In this document: positions 18,051-27,106 of the stretch, piece by piece
Position numbering within the stretch: position 1 is the first letter of the stretch
Layout of the letters: each line of letters opens with the position of its first letter
Assembly (NCBI RefSeq): GCF_000968685.2
Contig: NZ_LAKD02000040.1
Location: 62,001-126,000 of the forward strand
DNA length: 64,000 nt
Direction of reading: 5' to 3'
DNA from: Streptomyces antioxidans
Lineage (GTDB): Bacteria > Actinomycetota > Actinomycetes > Streptomycetales > Streptomycetaceae
Made by a program: the position numbers and the translations under genes
The notes under the pieces: generated by a model
Database searches by the model: none
The model's input: only the letters and a program-made list of their open reading frames with translations
What the model was told of the DNA's origin: nothing

Positions 18051-18078
18051 CGGCCGGAGAGGATCACCGGAGAGGATC

Positions 18079-19080
18079 ATGCACCTTCACGACTTCTGGT
18101 TCCTGCTGATCGCCTTCCTGTGGACGGGCTACTTCTTCCTGGAGGGCTTCGACTTCGGCATCGGCGTGCTGACCAAGCTGCTCGCCCGCGACCGCACCGA
18201 GCGCCGGGTCCTGATCAACACGATCGGGCCGGTGTGGGACGGCAACGAGGTCTGGCTGATCACGGCGGGCGGGGCGACCTTCGCCGCCTTCCCCGACTGG
18301 TACGCGACGCTCTTCAGCGGCTTCTATCTGCCGCTGCTGGCCATCCTGGTCTGCCTGATCCTGCGCGGTGTCGCCTTTGAGTACCGGCACAAGCGCCCCG
18401 AGGACCGCTGGCAGCGCAACTGGGAGCATGCGATCTTCTGGTGCTCGCTGCTGCCCGCGTTCCTCTGGGGTGCGATCTTCGCCAATCTGGTGCACGGGGT
18501 GCCGATCGGCCGGGACGGGAACTACGCGGGCGGTCCGTCGGACCTGCTCACGCCGTACGCCCTGCTGGGCGGGGTGGTCACGCTGGTGCTGTTCACCTTC
18601 CACGGCGCCGTCTTCGCCGCGCTCAAGACGGACGGGGACATCCGGACCAGGGCGCGGCGGTACGCCGCCCGGCTCGGGTGGGCCACCGTCGCCGTCGCGG
18701 TGCCGTTCCTGGTCTGGACGCAGGGCGACAGCGGGAACGCCCGGAGCATGGTCGCGGTTGTCATCGCCGTTCTGGCCCTGGCCGTGGCGCTGATCATGAA
18801 CGGACGGGGGCGTGAGGGATGGGCGTTCGGGCTGTCCGGGGTGGCCGTCGCGGCGGCCGTCGCCATGCTCTTCCTGGCGCTCTTCCCCGAGGTCATGCCC
18901 TCCTCGCTGGACCCGGGGTGGAGCCTGACGGCGGCGAACGCGGCCTCCAGCCCGTATACGCTCAAGATCATGACGTGGGTCGGCGCCATCATGATGCCGC
19001 TGATCATGGCGTACCAGGCGTGGACGTACTGGGTCTTCCGTAAGCGCATCGGCACCCGGCACATCCCGGCCGCCCACTGA
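18079..19080 (+). CDS. cydB: Cytochrome bd quinol oxidase subunit II
   Basis: 333 residues, eight or nine hydrophobic segments. Family hallmarks include the N-terminal DFWFLLIAFLWTGYFFLEGF, FDFGIGVLT, GPVWDGNEVWLITAGGA and AFEYRHK. It forms the heterodimer with CydA. It starts 28 bp after cydA with GGAGAGGATC upstream, and ends 10 bp before cydCD, so all three genes are expected on one mRNA. Confidence 0.98.
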   Translation: MHLHDFWFLLIAFLWTGYFFLEGFDFGIGVLTKLLARDRTERRVLINTIGPVWDGNEVWLITAGGATFAAFPDWYATLFSGFYLPLLAILVCLILRGVAFEYRHKRPEDRWQRNWEHAIFWCSLLPAFLWGAIFANLVHGVPIGRDGNYAGGPSDLLTPYALLGGVVTLVLFTFHGAVFAALKTDGDIRTRARRYAARLGWATVAVAVPFLVWTQGDSGNARSMVAVVIAVLALAVALIMNGRGREGWAFGLSGVAVAAAVAMLFLALFPEVMPSSLDPGWSLTAANAASSPYTLKIMTWVGAIMMPLIMAYQAWTYWVFRKRIGTRHIPAAH

Positions 19081-19090
19081 CGCGGATGCG

Positions 19091-22000
19091 GTGTTTCACG
19101 TGAAACCAATCGATCCCCGGCTGCTGCGGTACGCACGGGCCACCCGTTTCTTCCTGGCCGCCTCCGTGGTGCTGGGCCTGGCCGGAGCGGGGCTGGTCAT
19201 CGCGCAGGCGATGCTGATCGCCGAGATCGTGGTGGGCGCCTTCCAGCGGGGCGATGGCGTAACGGCCCTCACGCTTCCGCTGGGGCTGCTGGCCCTGGTC
19301 GCCGTCGGCCGGGCGGTCATCTCCTGGCTGACCGAGCTGGCCGCCCACCGGGCAGGTGCGGCGGTCAAGTCGCGGCTGCGGCTGCGGCTGCTGGAGCGGG
19401 CCGTACGGCTGGGGCCGAGCTGGCTGGACTCCCAGCGGACCGGTGAACTCACCACCCTCGCCACCCGGGGCATTGACGCGCTGGATGACTACTTCGCGCG
19501 CTATCTGCCCCAGTTGGGGCTGGCGGTGGTGGTGCCGGTGGCGGTGCTCGCCCGGATCGTCACCGCGGACTGGATCTCGGCGCTGATCATCGTCGCGACG
19601 CTGCCGCTGATTCCGCTGTTCATGATGCTCATCGGGTGGGCCACCCAGTCCCGGATGGACCGTCAGTGGCGGCTGCTGTCCCGGCTGTCCGGGCACTTCC
19701 TCGATGTGGTGGCCGGACTGCCCACGCTCAAGGTCTTCGGCCGGGCCAAGGCCCAGGCCGCCTCGATCCGCGCCATCACGGGCGACTACCGGCGGGCCAC
19801 CCTCAAGACCCTGCGGCTGGCCTTTCTGTCCTCCCTGGCCCTGGAACTGCTCTCTACGGTGTCGGTCGCGCTGGTCGCGGTCGACATCGGCATGCGGCTG
19901 GTGCATGGCGAGATGGACCTCTTCACCGGGCTGGTGGTGCTGGTGCTCGCCCCCGAGGCGTATCTGCCGCTGCGGCAGGTGGGCGCCCAGTACCACGCGG
20001 CGGCCGAGGGGTTGACGGCGGCGGACGAGGTCTTCGCGGTGCTGGAGCGCGAGCCCTCCGGGGCGGGCGGCTCGCCCGCACCCGACGCCCGGGGTGCCGT
20101 GCTGGCGCTGGACGGGCTGGTGGTCCGCCACTCCGGGCGCCCCGAACCGTCCCTCGCCCGGACCTCGTACGAGATCCGCCCGGGGGAGACGGTCGCCGTC
20201 GTTGGCCCCAGCGGCGCCGGGAAGTCGACCCTGCTGAACGCCGTGCTGGGCTTCGCGGTGCCGCACGAGGGCAGGGTGCTGATCGGAGGCCGGGACCTGG
20301 CCGACCTGGACCCGGGGAGCTGGCGGCGCCAGATCGCCTGGGTGCCCCAGCGCCCGTACCTCTTCGCCGGGACGATCGCGGAGAACGTCCGGCTGGCCCG
20401 GCCGGACGCCGACGACGCGGCGGTACGGGCCGCGCTGCGGGACGCGGACGCGCTGAGTTTCGTCTCCGCGCTGCCGGACGGGGTCGAGACCCGGCTGGGC
20501 GAGCTGGGCGCCGGGCTCTCCGCGGGCCAACGCCAGCGGATCGCCCTGGCCCGCGCCTTCCTGGCCGACCGCCCGGTGCTGCTCCTGGACGAGCCGACGG
20601 CGAACCTGGACGGCGGGACGGAGGCGTCGGTGGTCGACGCGGTGCGTCGGCTCGCCGAGGGCCGTACGGTCCTCCTGGTCATCCACCGCCCGGCACTGCT
20701 GCCGCTGGCGGACCGGGTGCTGAGGTTGCCCGGGCAGGGCTCGGAGCGGGGGGCCGGGGCCGGGCGCCCGTGGGTGGAGGTGCGCGGGTCTGCGCGGGAG
20801 GCGGCTGCGGGTGTGGGGCGGACGTCCGCCCCCGTGCAGACGTCCGCCCCCGTGCATGAGGCGGTGGCGGACGGCGGGCCCGGTGGGCGGCTGGGCGATA
20901 CGCGGCCTGGACCGGACGGTGCGGGCCTTACAGGCAGTGGGGGCAGTACGGGGCTGAGTGCGTCGCATGGTTCGGCCACGCGCGATGGCTCGGCCCCGCG
21001 CCCGCGCCGGGGCGCTTTGGCGCGGGTGCGGGGGGCCGCGTACGGGGCCCGGGGGCGGTTTGGGCTGGCGCTGCTGCTCGGGAGCCTTGCCCTGCTGAGC
21101 GCGGTCGGGCTGATGGCCGTCTCCGGGTGGCTGATCTCGCGGGCCGCGCAGCAGCCGCCCGTGCTCTATCTGATGGTGGCGGTCACCGCGACCCGGGCGT
21201 TCGGGATCGGCCGGGCCGTCTTCCGCTACGCCGAGCGCCTGGTCTCGCACGACGCCGTGCTGCGGGTGCTGGCCGAGCTGCGGGTCGCCGTCTACCGGCG
21301 GCTCGAGCGGCTGGCGCCAGCCGGGCTCGGCCGGACGCGCCGCGGCGATCTGCTCTCCCGGCTGGTGGCCGATGTGGACACCGTGCAGGACTACTTCCTG
21401 CGCTGGCTGCTGCCCGTCGGCACCGCGCTGACCGTCGGCGCGGCCTCGGTGGGCTTCCTCACCTGGGTGCTGCCCGGAGCCGGGGCCGTACTGGCGGCGG
21501 GGCTGCTGGTGGCGGGGGTCGTGGTGCCCGCCGTGTCCGGGCGGCTCGCGCGGCGCGCGGAGCGGCGGCTGGCGCCGGCGCGCGGCGCCCTGTCGGCGCA
21601 GGTCGTGGATCTGCTCGCGGGGACCGCCGAGTTGACCGTCGCGGGCGCGCTGCCGAGTCGGCTGGACGCGGTGCGCCGGGCCGATGGGGTGCTCACCCGG
21701 ATCGCCCGGCGGACGGCGACCGCCGCGGGTGCGGGCTCCGGGCTGTCCGCGCTGGTCTGCGGGGTGACCGTGGCGGCCGCGGCGTGGGTGGGCGTGGCTG
21801 CCGTGGCGGACGGCCGGATCCAGGGGGTGTGGCTGGCGGTCGTGGTGCTGACCCCGCTCGCCGCCTTCGAGGCCGTCGCGGGGCTGCCGCTGGCGGTGCA
21901 GCACCGCCAGCGGGTGCGGCGGGCCGCGGAGCGGGTGTACGAGGTGCTGGACGAGCCGCTGCCGGTGCGTGAGCCGGAGGAGGCGGGGTGCGAGGAGGTG

Positions 22001-22855
22001 CGGCGCGAAGAGGCGGGGCGCGAGGGATCGGCACGCGAAGGGGTGCGGCGGAAGGGAACGCGGCGTGAGGAGGCGCGGCGCGAGGAGGCGCCGAGCGCGC
22101 CGTATCCGCTGGTGCTGCGCGGGATCACCGCCCGCCACCCGGGGCAGTCCGTCCCCGCCCTGGACGGGTTCGGGCTGGAGCTGCGGCCGGGCCGCCGGGT
22201 CGCGGTCGTCGGGCCGTCGGGGGCGGGCAAGACCACCCTCGCCCAGGTGCTGCTCCGTTTCCTGGACACCGAGGGCGGTACGTACACCCTGGCGGGCCGG
22301 AACGCCGCCGCCCTGGACGGGGACGCGGTGCGGCGGCTGGTCGGCCTCTGCGCCCAGGACGCCCATGTCTTCGACAGCTCGCTGCGCGAGAACCTGCGGC
22401 TGGCGCGCCCCGGCGCGGGCGACGACGAGCTGCGCGCGGCGCTGGCCACGGCCCGCCTGCTGGACTGGGTGGACGGGCTGCCGAACGGCCTGGACACGCT
22501 CGTCGGCGAGCAGGGCGCACGGCTCTCCGGCGGTCAGCGGCAGCGGCTTGCGCTGGCCCGCGCGCTGCTGGCGGACTTCCCCGTACTGATCCTCGACGAG
22601 CCCGCCGAGCACCTGGACCTGCCCACGGCCGACGCCCTGACCGCCGACCTGCTGTCGGCGACCCGGGGCCGCACCACCGTCCTGATCACCCACCGGCTGG
22701 CGGGCCTGGCCGCGGTGGACGAGGTGATCGTCCTCGACGGCGGCCGCGCCGTCCAGCGCGGAACGTACGCGGAGCTGGCCTCGGCCGGGGGCCCGTTCCG
22801 CCGCATGCTGGAGCGGGAGGCGATGGAGGACGGAGCCCTGGTGGGCGCCGGGTAG
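19091..22855 (+). CDS. cydCD: CydD-CydC fused ABC exporter for cytochrome bd assembly
   Basis: 1254-residue fusion of two half-transporters that export thiol compounds and are needed to assemble cytochrome bd. First half (CydD): six membrane helices, Walker A GPSGAGKST near 372, signature LSAGQRQRIALARAFL, Walker B VLLLDEPTANLDGG. A ~110-residue low-complexity linker follows (about 545-650). Second half (CydC): six helices, an Arg/Glu-rich insert (about 958-1000, imperfect GREE/RREE repeats), Walker A GPSGAGKTT near 1040, LSGGQRQRLALARALL, LILDEPAEHLDL. The fused form is typical of Streptomyces. The GTG 19091 overlaps a parS site; GTG 19100 is an in-frame alternative. Neither has a clear ribosome site. 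Confidence 0.96.
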   Translation: MFHVKPIDPRLLRYARATRFFLAASVVLGLAGAGLVIAQAMLIAEIVVGAFQRGDGVTALTLPLGLLALVAVGRAVISWLTELAAHRAGAAVKSRLRLRLLERAVRLGPSWLDSQRTGELTTLATRGIDALDDYFARYLPQLGLAVVVPVAVLARIVTADWISALIIVATLPLIPLFMMLIGWATQSRMDRQWRLLSRLSGHFLDVVAGLPTLKVFGRAKAQAASIRAITGDYRRATLKTLRLAFLSSLALELLSTVSVALVAVDIGMRLVHGEMDLFTGLVVLVLAPEAYLPLRQVGAQYHAAAEGLTAADEVFAVLEREPSGAGGSPAPDARGAVLALDGLVVRHSGRPEPSLARTSYEIRPGETVAVVGPSGAGKSTLLNAVLGFAVPHEGRVLIGGRDLADLDPGSWRRQIAWVPQRPYLFAGTIAENVRLARPDADDAAVRAALRDADALSFVSALPDGVETRLGELGAGLSAGQRQRIALARAFLADRPVLLLDEPTANLDGGTEASVVDAVRRLAEGRTVLLVIHRPALLPLADRVLRLPGQGSERGAGAGRPWVEVRGSAREAAAGVGRTSAPVQTSAPVHEAVADGGPGGRLGDTRPGPDGAGLTGSGGSTGLSASHGSATRDGSAPRPRRGALARVRGAAYGARGRFGLALLLGSLALLSAVGLMAVSGWLISRAAQQPPVLYLMVAVTATRAFGIGRAVFRYAERLVSHDAVLRVLAELRVAVYRRLERLAPAGLGRTRRGDLLSRLVADVDTVQDYFLRWLLPVGTALTVGAASVGFLTWVLPGAGAVLAAGLLVAGVVVPAVSGRLARRAERRLAPARGALSAQVVDLLAGTAELTVAGALPSRLDAVRRADGVLTRIARRTATAAGAGSGLSALVCGVTVAAAAWVGVAAVADGRIQGVWLAVVVLTPLAAFEAVAGLPLAVQHRQRVRRAAERVYEVLDEPLPVREPEEAGCEEVRREEAGREGSAREGVRRKGTRREEARREEAPSAPYPLVLRGITARHPGQSVPALDGFGLELRPGRRVAVVGPSGAGKTTLAQVLLRFLDTEGGTYTLAGRNAAALDGDAVRRLVGLCAQDAHVFDSSLRENLRLARPGAGDDELRAALATARLLDWVDGLPNGLDTLVGEQGARLSGGQRQRLALARALLADFPVLILDEPAEHLDLPTADALTADLLSATRGRTTVLITHRLAGLAAVDEVIVLDGGRAVQRGTYAELASAGGPFRRMLEREAMEDGALVGAG
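19093..19106. promoter_or_regulatory. parS centromere site (ParB binding)
   Basis: GTTTCACGTGAAAC is a perfect 14-bp palindrome identical to the Streptomyces parS consensus. It spans codons 1-5 of cydCD. ParB-parS complexes near oriC organise and segregate chromosomes at sporulation septation. It is the only exact copy I found in the window by eye. Confidence 0.93.
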
Positions 22856-23162
22856 CCGGATGTGGGCCGGGGGCGCTCCGGCGGATCTTTCGCGGGGCAC
22901 ACGACGCCCGGCGTGCGTGCCCCCGGCAGCGCTGGGGGCGTTCTCGCACCGGACGCCCCCGGGACGCGACATCTGCCGCCGGACCGCGGCATCTGGCTGC
23001 CGGGTCGCGGGTGCGCGGCCGTACCGGGGCATGAGCCGCCGCATGGGTTGGCCCCGGCCCGTGCGCGCCGCCCTACGGCACCCCGGAGCGGCCGACGCGG
23101 TGCCCAGCACGGTGCCCGGCGCCAACGGGGCGTTTGCCCGTGGGATTCATTAGGCTCGACGC
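22856..23162 (+). other. Intergenic region cydCD / histidine kinase
   Basis: About 300 bases. A GC-rich hairpin around 22917-22938 (GCCCCC...GGGGGC) may end the cyd operon. TAGGCT at 23151-23156 is a good -10 hexamer six bases before the ATG at 23163. The plus-strand frame that runs through here in phase with the kinase looks non-coding. Confidence 0.5.
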
Positions 23163-23197
23163 ATGGCGGCCGCTGCCCCCTCCCCCGACCCCTGGAT

Positions 23198-24868
23198 GTG
23201 GCCGCGGAGGCGACCCGCGGTCTGCGGGGGCTGTCCACCGAGCTCACGGCCCGGCTGCCGCGGCTGCTGGAGGCGATGCGCTCGCTCGGCACCGGGCCGG
23301 ACGCGCACACCGTCCTCGACCGGATCGTCCGCACCGCGGCCGAGCTGGTCGGCGCGCGCTGCGCCGCGATCGGGGTGCACCACATCGAGGGCGACGCCGC
23401 CGCGGGCCAGGGCCTGGCCGATGTGGTCACGTACGGCGCGACCGAGGCCGACCGGGAGCGCTGCGCGGCGCTGCTCGCCGACGCGCGCCGCACCGTGGCG
23501 CCCTCGGCCGCCGAGCCGCCTGGCCTGTCCCCGCCCCCGGGTCCGTCCCGGTCGCTGGGCTCGTTTCTCACCGTTCCGTTGCGCGTCGGGGAAGAGATCT
23601 TCGGCGTCCTCTGCCTCGCCGAGAAGCGGTACGGCGGTCCGTTCACCGACTCCGACCGGCATCTGGTCGAGGTGCTGGCGACCGAGGCCGGGATCGCCAT
23701 CGGCCACACCCGCCTCCAGGGGGCCACCCGGCAGCGCGAGCGCTGGATCGAGGGGTCGGTGGCCGTGACCCAGGCGGTGCTGTCCGGCGGTGCCGGGGAC
23801 GGACCGGCCGTGGTCGCCGAGAAGGCCCGGGAGCTCGCGGACGCGGCGGTGGGCATCGTCTTGCTGCCGGAGGACGGCGGTGACGGGCTGAAGGCCGTGG
23901 CGGTGGCCGCGGACGAGCGGTCCGGGCTGCTCGGCGCGGTGCTTCCGGCCCGCTCCCCGGCCGTGCCGAGGCTGCTGGCCGGTCAGCCGGTCCTCATCGA
24001 GGACCCGGCCACCGACCCGCTGTTCGGCACCGGCGTCCCCGGGCGCTACGGCCCGGGCATGATGGTCCCGCTGAGCAGCGGGGACCGGGTGCTCGGCGCG
24101 CTGGCCACCGCGCGGGAGCGCGACGCCCGCCCGTTCACGGCGACCGAGCGCACCCTGGCCGCCCAGTTCGCCGCGCAGGCCGCGGTGGCGCTGCTGCTCG
24201 CCGAGGCGCAGCGCGACCGGGAGCGGCTCGCGGTCCTGGAGGAGCGCGACCGGATCGCCCGCGACCTCCACGACCTCGTCGTCCAGCGGCTCTTCGCGAC
24301 CGGGATGCTGCTGGAGAGCGCGGAGCGCCAGTCGGACGCGCCGGAGGTACGGGAGCGGATCGAGCGTGCCGTCGAGGAGTTGGGCGCCACCGTCCAGGAG
24401 GTACGGACGGCGATCTTCGCGCTGCAGCAGACCCCGCCCGAGACGCCGCCCGGGCTGCGCGGCCGGGTGCTGCGGGAGGTCAGGGCGGCCGCCGTGCCGC
24501 TGGGCTTCCAGCCGTCGCTGACCTTCGTGGGCCCGGTGGACGACCTGGTCGTCTCGGTGACCGGCGCCCATCTCGTCGCGGCACTGCGCGAGTCGCTGTC
24601 CAACGCGTTCCGGCACGCCAGGGCCGAGCGGATCGAGGTGGTCGTGGACGCCACCGCCCGGCTCGCGGACGGACGGCCCGCGGTCCGGCTGACGGTCGCG
24701 GACGACGGGGTGGGCGTGCCCGCGGACGGTCGGCGCAGCGGCCTGGCCAACCTGGCACGGCGGGCCGAGGCACTGGGCGGATCGAGCGCCTTCGGCCCCG
24801 GCCTCGGCGAGGACGGCCGCGGCACGACGGTGGTCTGGGAGGCACCCTTGCCGAGCGAGGACGCCTGA
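23198..24868 (+). CDS. GAF-GAF sensor histidine kinase (DevS/NreB type), apparent 5' frameshift
   Basis: About 556 residues from GTG 23198. Two GAF-like modules (about 35-180 and 200-340) precede the HisKA_3 domain with phospho-acceptor RDLHDLVVQRLFATGM (His near 358), then the ATPase with N-box NAFRHA, G1 DDGVGVP and RSGLANLARRAEALGG. Cytosolic: no membrane segment. The most natural start is ATG 23163, six bases after a TAGGCT hexamer, giving MAAAAPSPDP. That frame is shifted relative to the domain, whose homologs as I recall continue DPLDVATEATR. Here LDVAAEATR lies in the next frame, so one base seems missing in the C-runs at 23177-23192. No response-regulator gene follows. Confidence 0.82.
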   Translation: MAAEATRGLRGLSTELTARLPRLLEAMRSLGTGPDAHTVLDRIVRTAAELVGARCAAIGVHHIEGDAAAGQGLADVVTYGATEADRERCAALLADARRTVAPSAAEPPGLSPPPGPSRSLGSFLTVPLRVGEEIFGVLCLAEKRYGGPFTDSDRHLVEVLATEAGIAIGHTRLQGATRQRERWIEGSVAVTQAVLSGGAGDGPAVVAEKARELADAAVGIVLLPEDGGDGLKAVAVAADERSGLLGAVLPARSPAVPRLLAGQPVLIEDPATDPLFGTGVPGRYGPGMMVPLSSGDRVLGALATARERDARPFTATERTLAAQFAAQAAVALLLAEAQRDRERLAVLEERDRIARDLHDLVVQRLFATGMLLESAERQSDAPEVRERIERAVEELGATVQEVRTAIFALQQTPPETPPGLRGRVLREVRAAAVPLGFQPSLTFVGPVDDLVVSVTGAHLVAALRESLSNAFRHARAERIEVVVDATARLADGRPAVRLTVADDGVGVPADGRRSGLANLARRAEALGGSSAFGPGLGEDGRGTTVVWEAPLPSEDA

Positions 24869-25130
24869 CCGGCGGTCGTGCGGGGTCTGACCAGCGGTCG
24901 GGCGGTTGCTGACTCGCTGGAGGACGGGCCGAGGGCCGGTGGGGCGCCGGGGGCGGTGGTTGTTCGCTCGCCCGGCGCAACGGCTCACCTACGCGGTCCA
25001 ACTAGCGCCTCGTCAGAGTGCGGGTCGTGATCGCCGACGGTGGGATGAGGCTCGCGGGCCGTTCGGACCTTCGTATCCCATCGCACTCCGCGACAGATGT
25101 TGGCCCGACCGCGGGGAAGGAAGTCATGAC

Positions 25131-25979
25131 GTGAACAGCCAGAATCCCACTCCCAACCGATCCCGGACGCGTCGCCGGGCCTTGTTCGCCTCCGTCGCGG
25201 CAGTCGCCGCCGTTTCCAGCCAGATGCTGACCATGTCCCCCGCGGCGCAGGCGGATGACCCCACGGGCGGTGGTCACGGCCGTCCCAAGCCGCCGAGGCC
25301 CCCGGCCATCATCCACGGGATCCAGGAGTTCACCGCGGACGGCACCTTCACGCCTCCCGCGGGTGTCACCTCGGTGCACATCCAGGCATGGGGAGCGGGC
25401 GGTGGCGGCGGCGGTGGCGGCGGCGGTGCCAGCGCCCCGCTGACCGGCGCCGGCGGCACCGGCGGTGGTGGCGGATCCGGCGGCTTCACCTGGTGCGTCC
25501 TCCCGGTGACCCCGTTCGCCAGCTACACGGTGGACCTGGGCACCGGTGGCACCGCCGGTACGGCTGGTCCGGGCGGCGCCGCGGGCGGCAACCCCGGCTC
25601 GGCGGGTGGCACCGGTGGCAACGGTGGCACGACGACCCTGGCCTCCAGCTCCGGAACCCAGCTCTCCGCCACGGGCGGCACCGGCGGCACGGGCGGCGGC
25701 GGTGGCACGGCTGCCCCGGGCACCCCGGGCACCGGTGGCACCGGTGGCACCGGTGCGTGCAACAGCCTCTCCGTGGTGAACCGCGGCGGTGAGAACGGTG
25801 CGAGCGGCGCCGACGGCGGCGAGGGCGGCGACGCGGTCGACGGCATCGTCGAGCTGCCCCCGACGAACAGCAGCGCGGGCGGCGACGGCGGCGTCGGCGG
25901 CCCCGGCGGCGAGACCCCCGGCGCCGCCGGTTCCGCCGGCACCGCCGGTGGCAACGGCTACGCGGTCATCTTCTGGTAA
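25131..25979 (+). CDS. Secreted glycine-rich protein
   Basis: 282 residues. A Sec signal peptide (basic NRSRTRRR, then ALFASVAAVAAVSS, cleavage near AQADD at about 41) is followed by a short Pro-rich part. FTADGTFTPPAGVTSVHIQAWGAG then begins a Gly_rich_2-type domain like those of phage tail fibres. The rest is mostly GG(T/N/A)GG repeats resembling mycobacterial PGRS, with three widely spaced Cys and the end GNGYAVIFW. GTG 25131 has GGAAGGAAG 7 nt upstream. Probably a cell-surface or matrix protein; no enzyme motif. Confidence 0.82.
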   Translation: MNSQNPTPNRSRTRRRALFASVAAVAAVSSQMLTMSPAAQADDPTGGGHGRPKPPRPPAIIHGIQEFTADGTFTPPAGVTSVHIQAWGAGGGGGGGGGGASAPLTGAGGTGGGGGSGGFTWCVLPVTPFASYTVDLGTGGTAGTAGPGGAAGGNPGSAGGTGGNGGTTTLASSSGTQLSATGGTGGTGGGGGTAAPGTPGTGGTGGTGACNSLSVVNRGGENGASGADGGEGGDAVDGIVELPPTNSSAGGDGGVGGPGGETPGAAGSAGTAGGNGYAVIFW

Positions 25980-26090
25980 GACCCCCGGTCAGGCGAACCG
26001 CCCCCAGGCCCTCACGGTGCCGGGGGGCGGTGTCCCCGGTCCACGCCCACGCGTTCCGAACCCCGTTGCAGAACCGGGTGTCGGACGGCG

Positions 26091-26966
26091 CTACGAACCC
26101 GCCAGGATCCGCTCGATGACGGCGGCGACGCCGTCCTCCGTATTGGCGCCCGTGCGGTGGGTGGTCGCGCCGAGCACATCCGGATGGGCGTTGGCCATCG
26201 CGTACGAGGTGCCCGCCCACATCAGCATCTCCAGGTCGTTGGGCATGTCCCCGAACGCCACGACCTCCGAGGCCGAGATCCCGCGCTCGGCACAGCACCG
26301 GGCCAGGGTGCTGGCCTTGCTGACCCCGAGACCGCTGACCTCCAGCAGGGCGGACGGGCTGGAGCGGGTGAAGTCGCCGTGGGCCCCGGCCACCGAGCGG
26401 GCCAGCTGGAGGAAGTCGTCCGGCGCCAGCTCGGGGTGTTGGGCGAGCAGCTTGAGGACCGGCATGTCGGCGTGCGCGAACCCGTCGTTGAGCAGCTTCT
26501 CGGCGGGGGCGACGATCGCGCCCGGGTCGAGGGGGAAGGGCGGGTACCGCGGTTCGTAGAAGATCCCGCCACTGCGCTCGACCGCGAAGGACGTGCCAGG
26601 GGCCGCCTCGCGCAGCGCCTCCACGATGGCGAGGGCCCGGTCGGTGGCGAGCGGGCGGACCGCGACCGGCAGCCCGCCCTGGTGGAGATCGACGACGGCG
26701 GCGCCGTTGGCGCAGATCGCCAGGCCGTGGCCGTGCACATGGGCGCTGACGACGTCCATCCAGCGGGCCGGGCGGCCGGTGACGAAGAACACCTCGATGC
26801 CCGCCCGCTCGGCCGCCGCGAGCGCCGCCACGGTGCGGTCGGAGACCGTCTTGTCGTCCCGCAGCAGCGTGCCGTCGAGGTCGGTGGCGATCAGCCGGGG
26901 CCGGGTCGGGACGGGGCGGAAACGCTCTGGGGCCGGGGTGTTCGGCCGGTCGGTCGCAGGAGTCAC
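26091..26966 (-). CDS. HAD-superfamily (Cof-type) phosphatase
   Basis: 291 residues. Motif I LIATDLDGTLLRDD (nucleophile Asp), motif II VTGRP, a C2B cap domain, and motif IV VAFGDMPNDLEML are all present. These enzymes dephosphorylate sugar phosphates, FMN or similar small molecules. GTG 26966 is chosen because GGGAGG lies 9 nt upstream; ATG 26975 abuts that GGGAGG and is less likely. A second gene of the same family lies at 37915-38739. Substrate unknown. Confidence 0.9.
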   Translation of the reverse strand: MTPATDRPNTPAPERFRPVPTRPRLIATDLDGTLLRDDKTVSDRTVAALAAAERAGIEVFFVTGRPARWMDVVSAHVHGHGLAICANGAAVVDLHQGGLPVAVRPLATDRALAIVEALREAAPGTSFAVERSGGIFYEPRYPPFPLDPGAIVAPAEKLLNDGFAHADMPVLKLLAQHPELAPDDFLQLARSVAGAHGDFTRSSPSALLEVSGLGVSKASTLARCCAERGISASEVVAFGDMPNDLEMLMWAGTSYAMANAHPDVLGATTHRTGANTEDGVAAVIERILAGS

Positions 26967-27106
26967 GGCAACCATCCTCCCGCATATGCCGCTCATCGGT
27001 GAGGGCACGGTGCTCGGGTGGGCCTGCTCGGGCGTCCCGTCGTACGGCTGGGACGGCTCGTACGGCTCGGTGCGGCGCTGTCACACCCACCGCTTAGGCT
27101 CGCGGT

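Noticed and set aside
19004..23125. Minus-strand open frame of 1373 codons opposite cydCD
   Set aside because: High G+C gives long antisense frames; the product is Arg/Gln/Pro-rich with no domain, while the plus strand encodes a complete CydCD.
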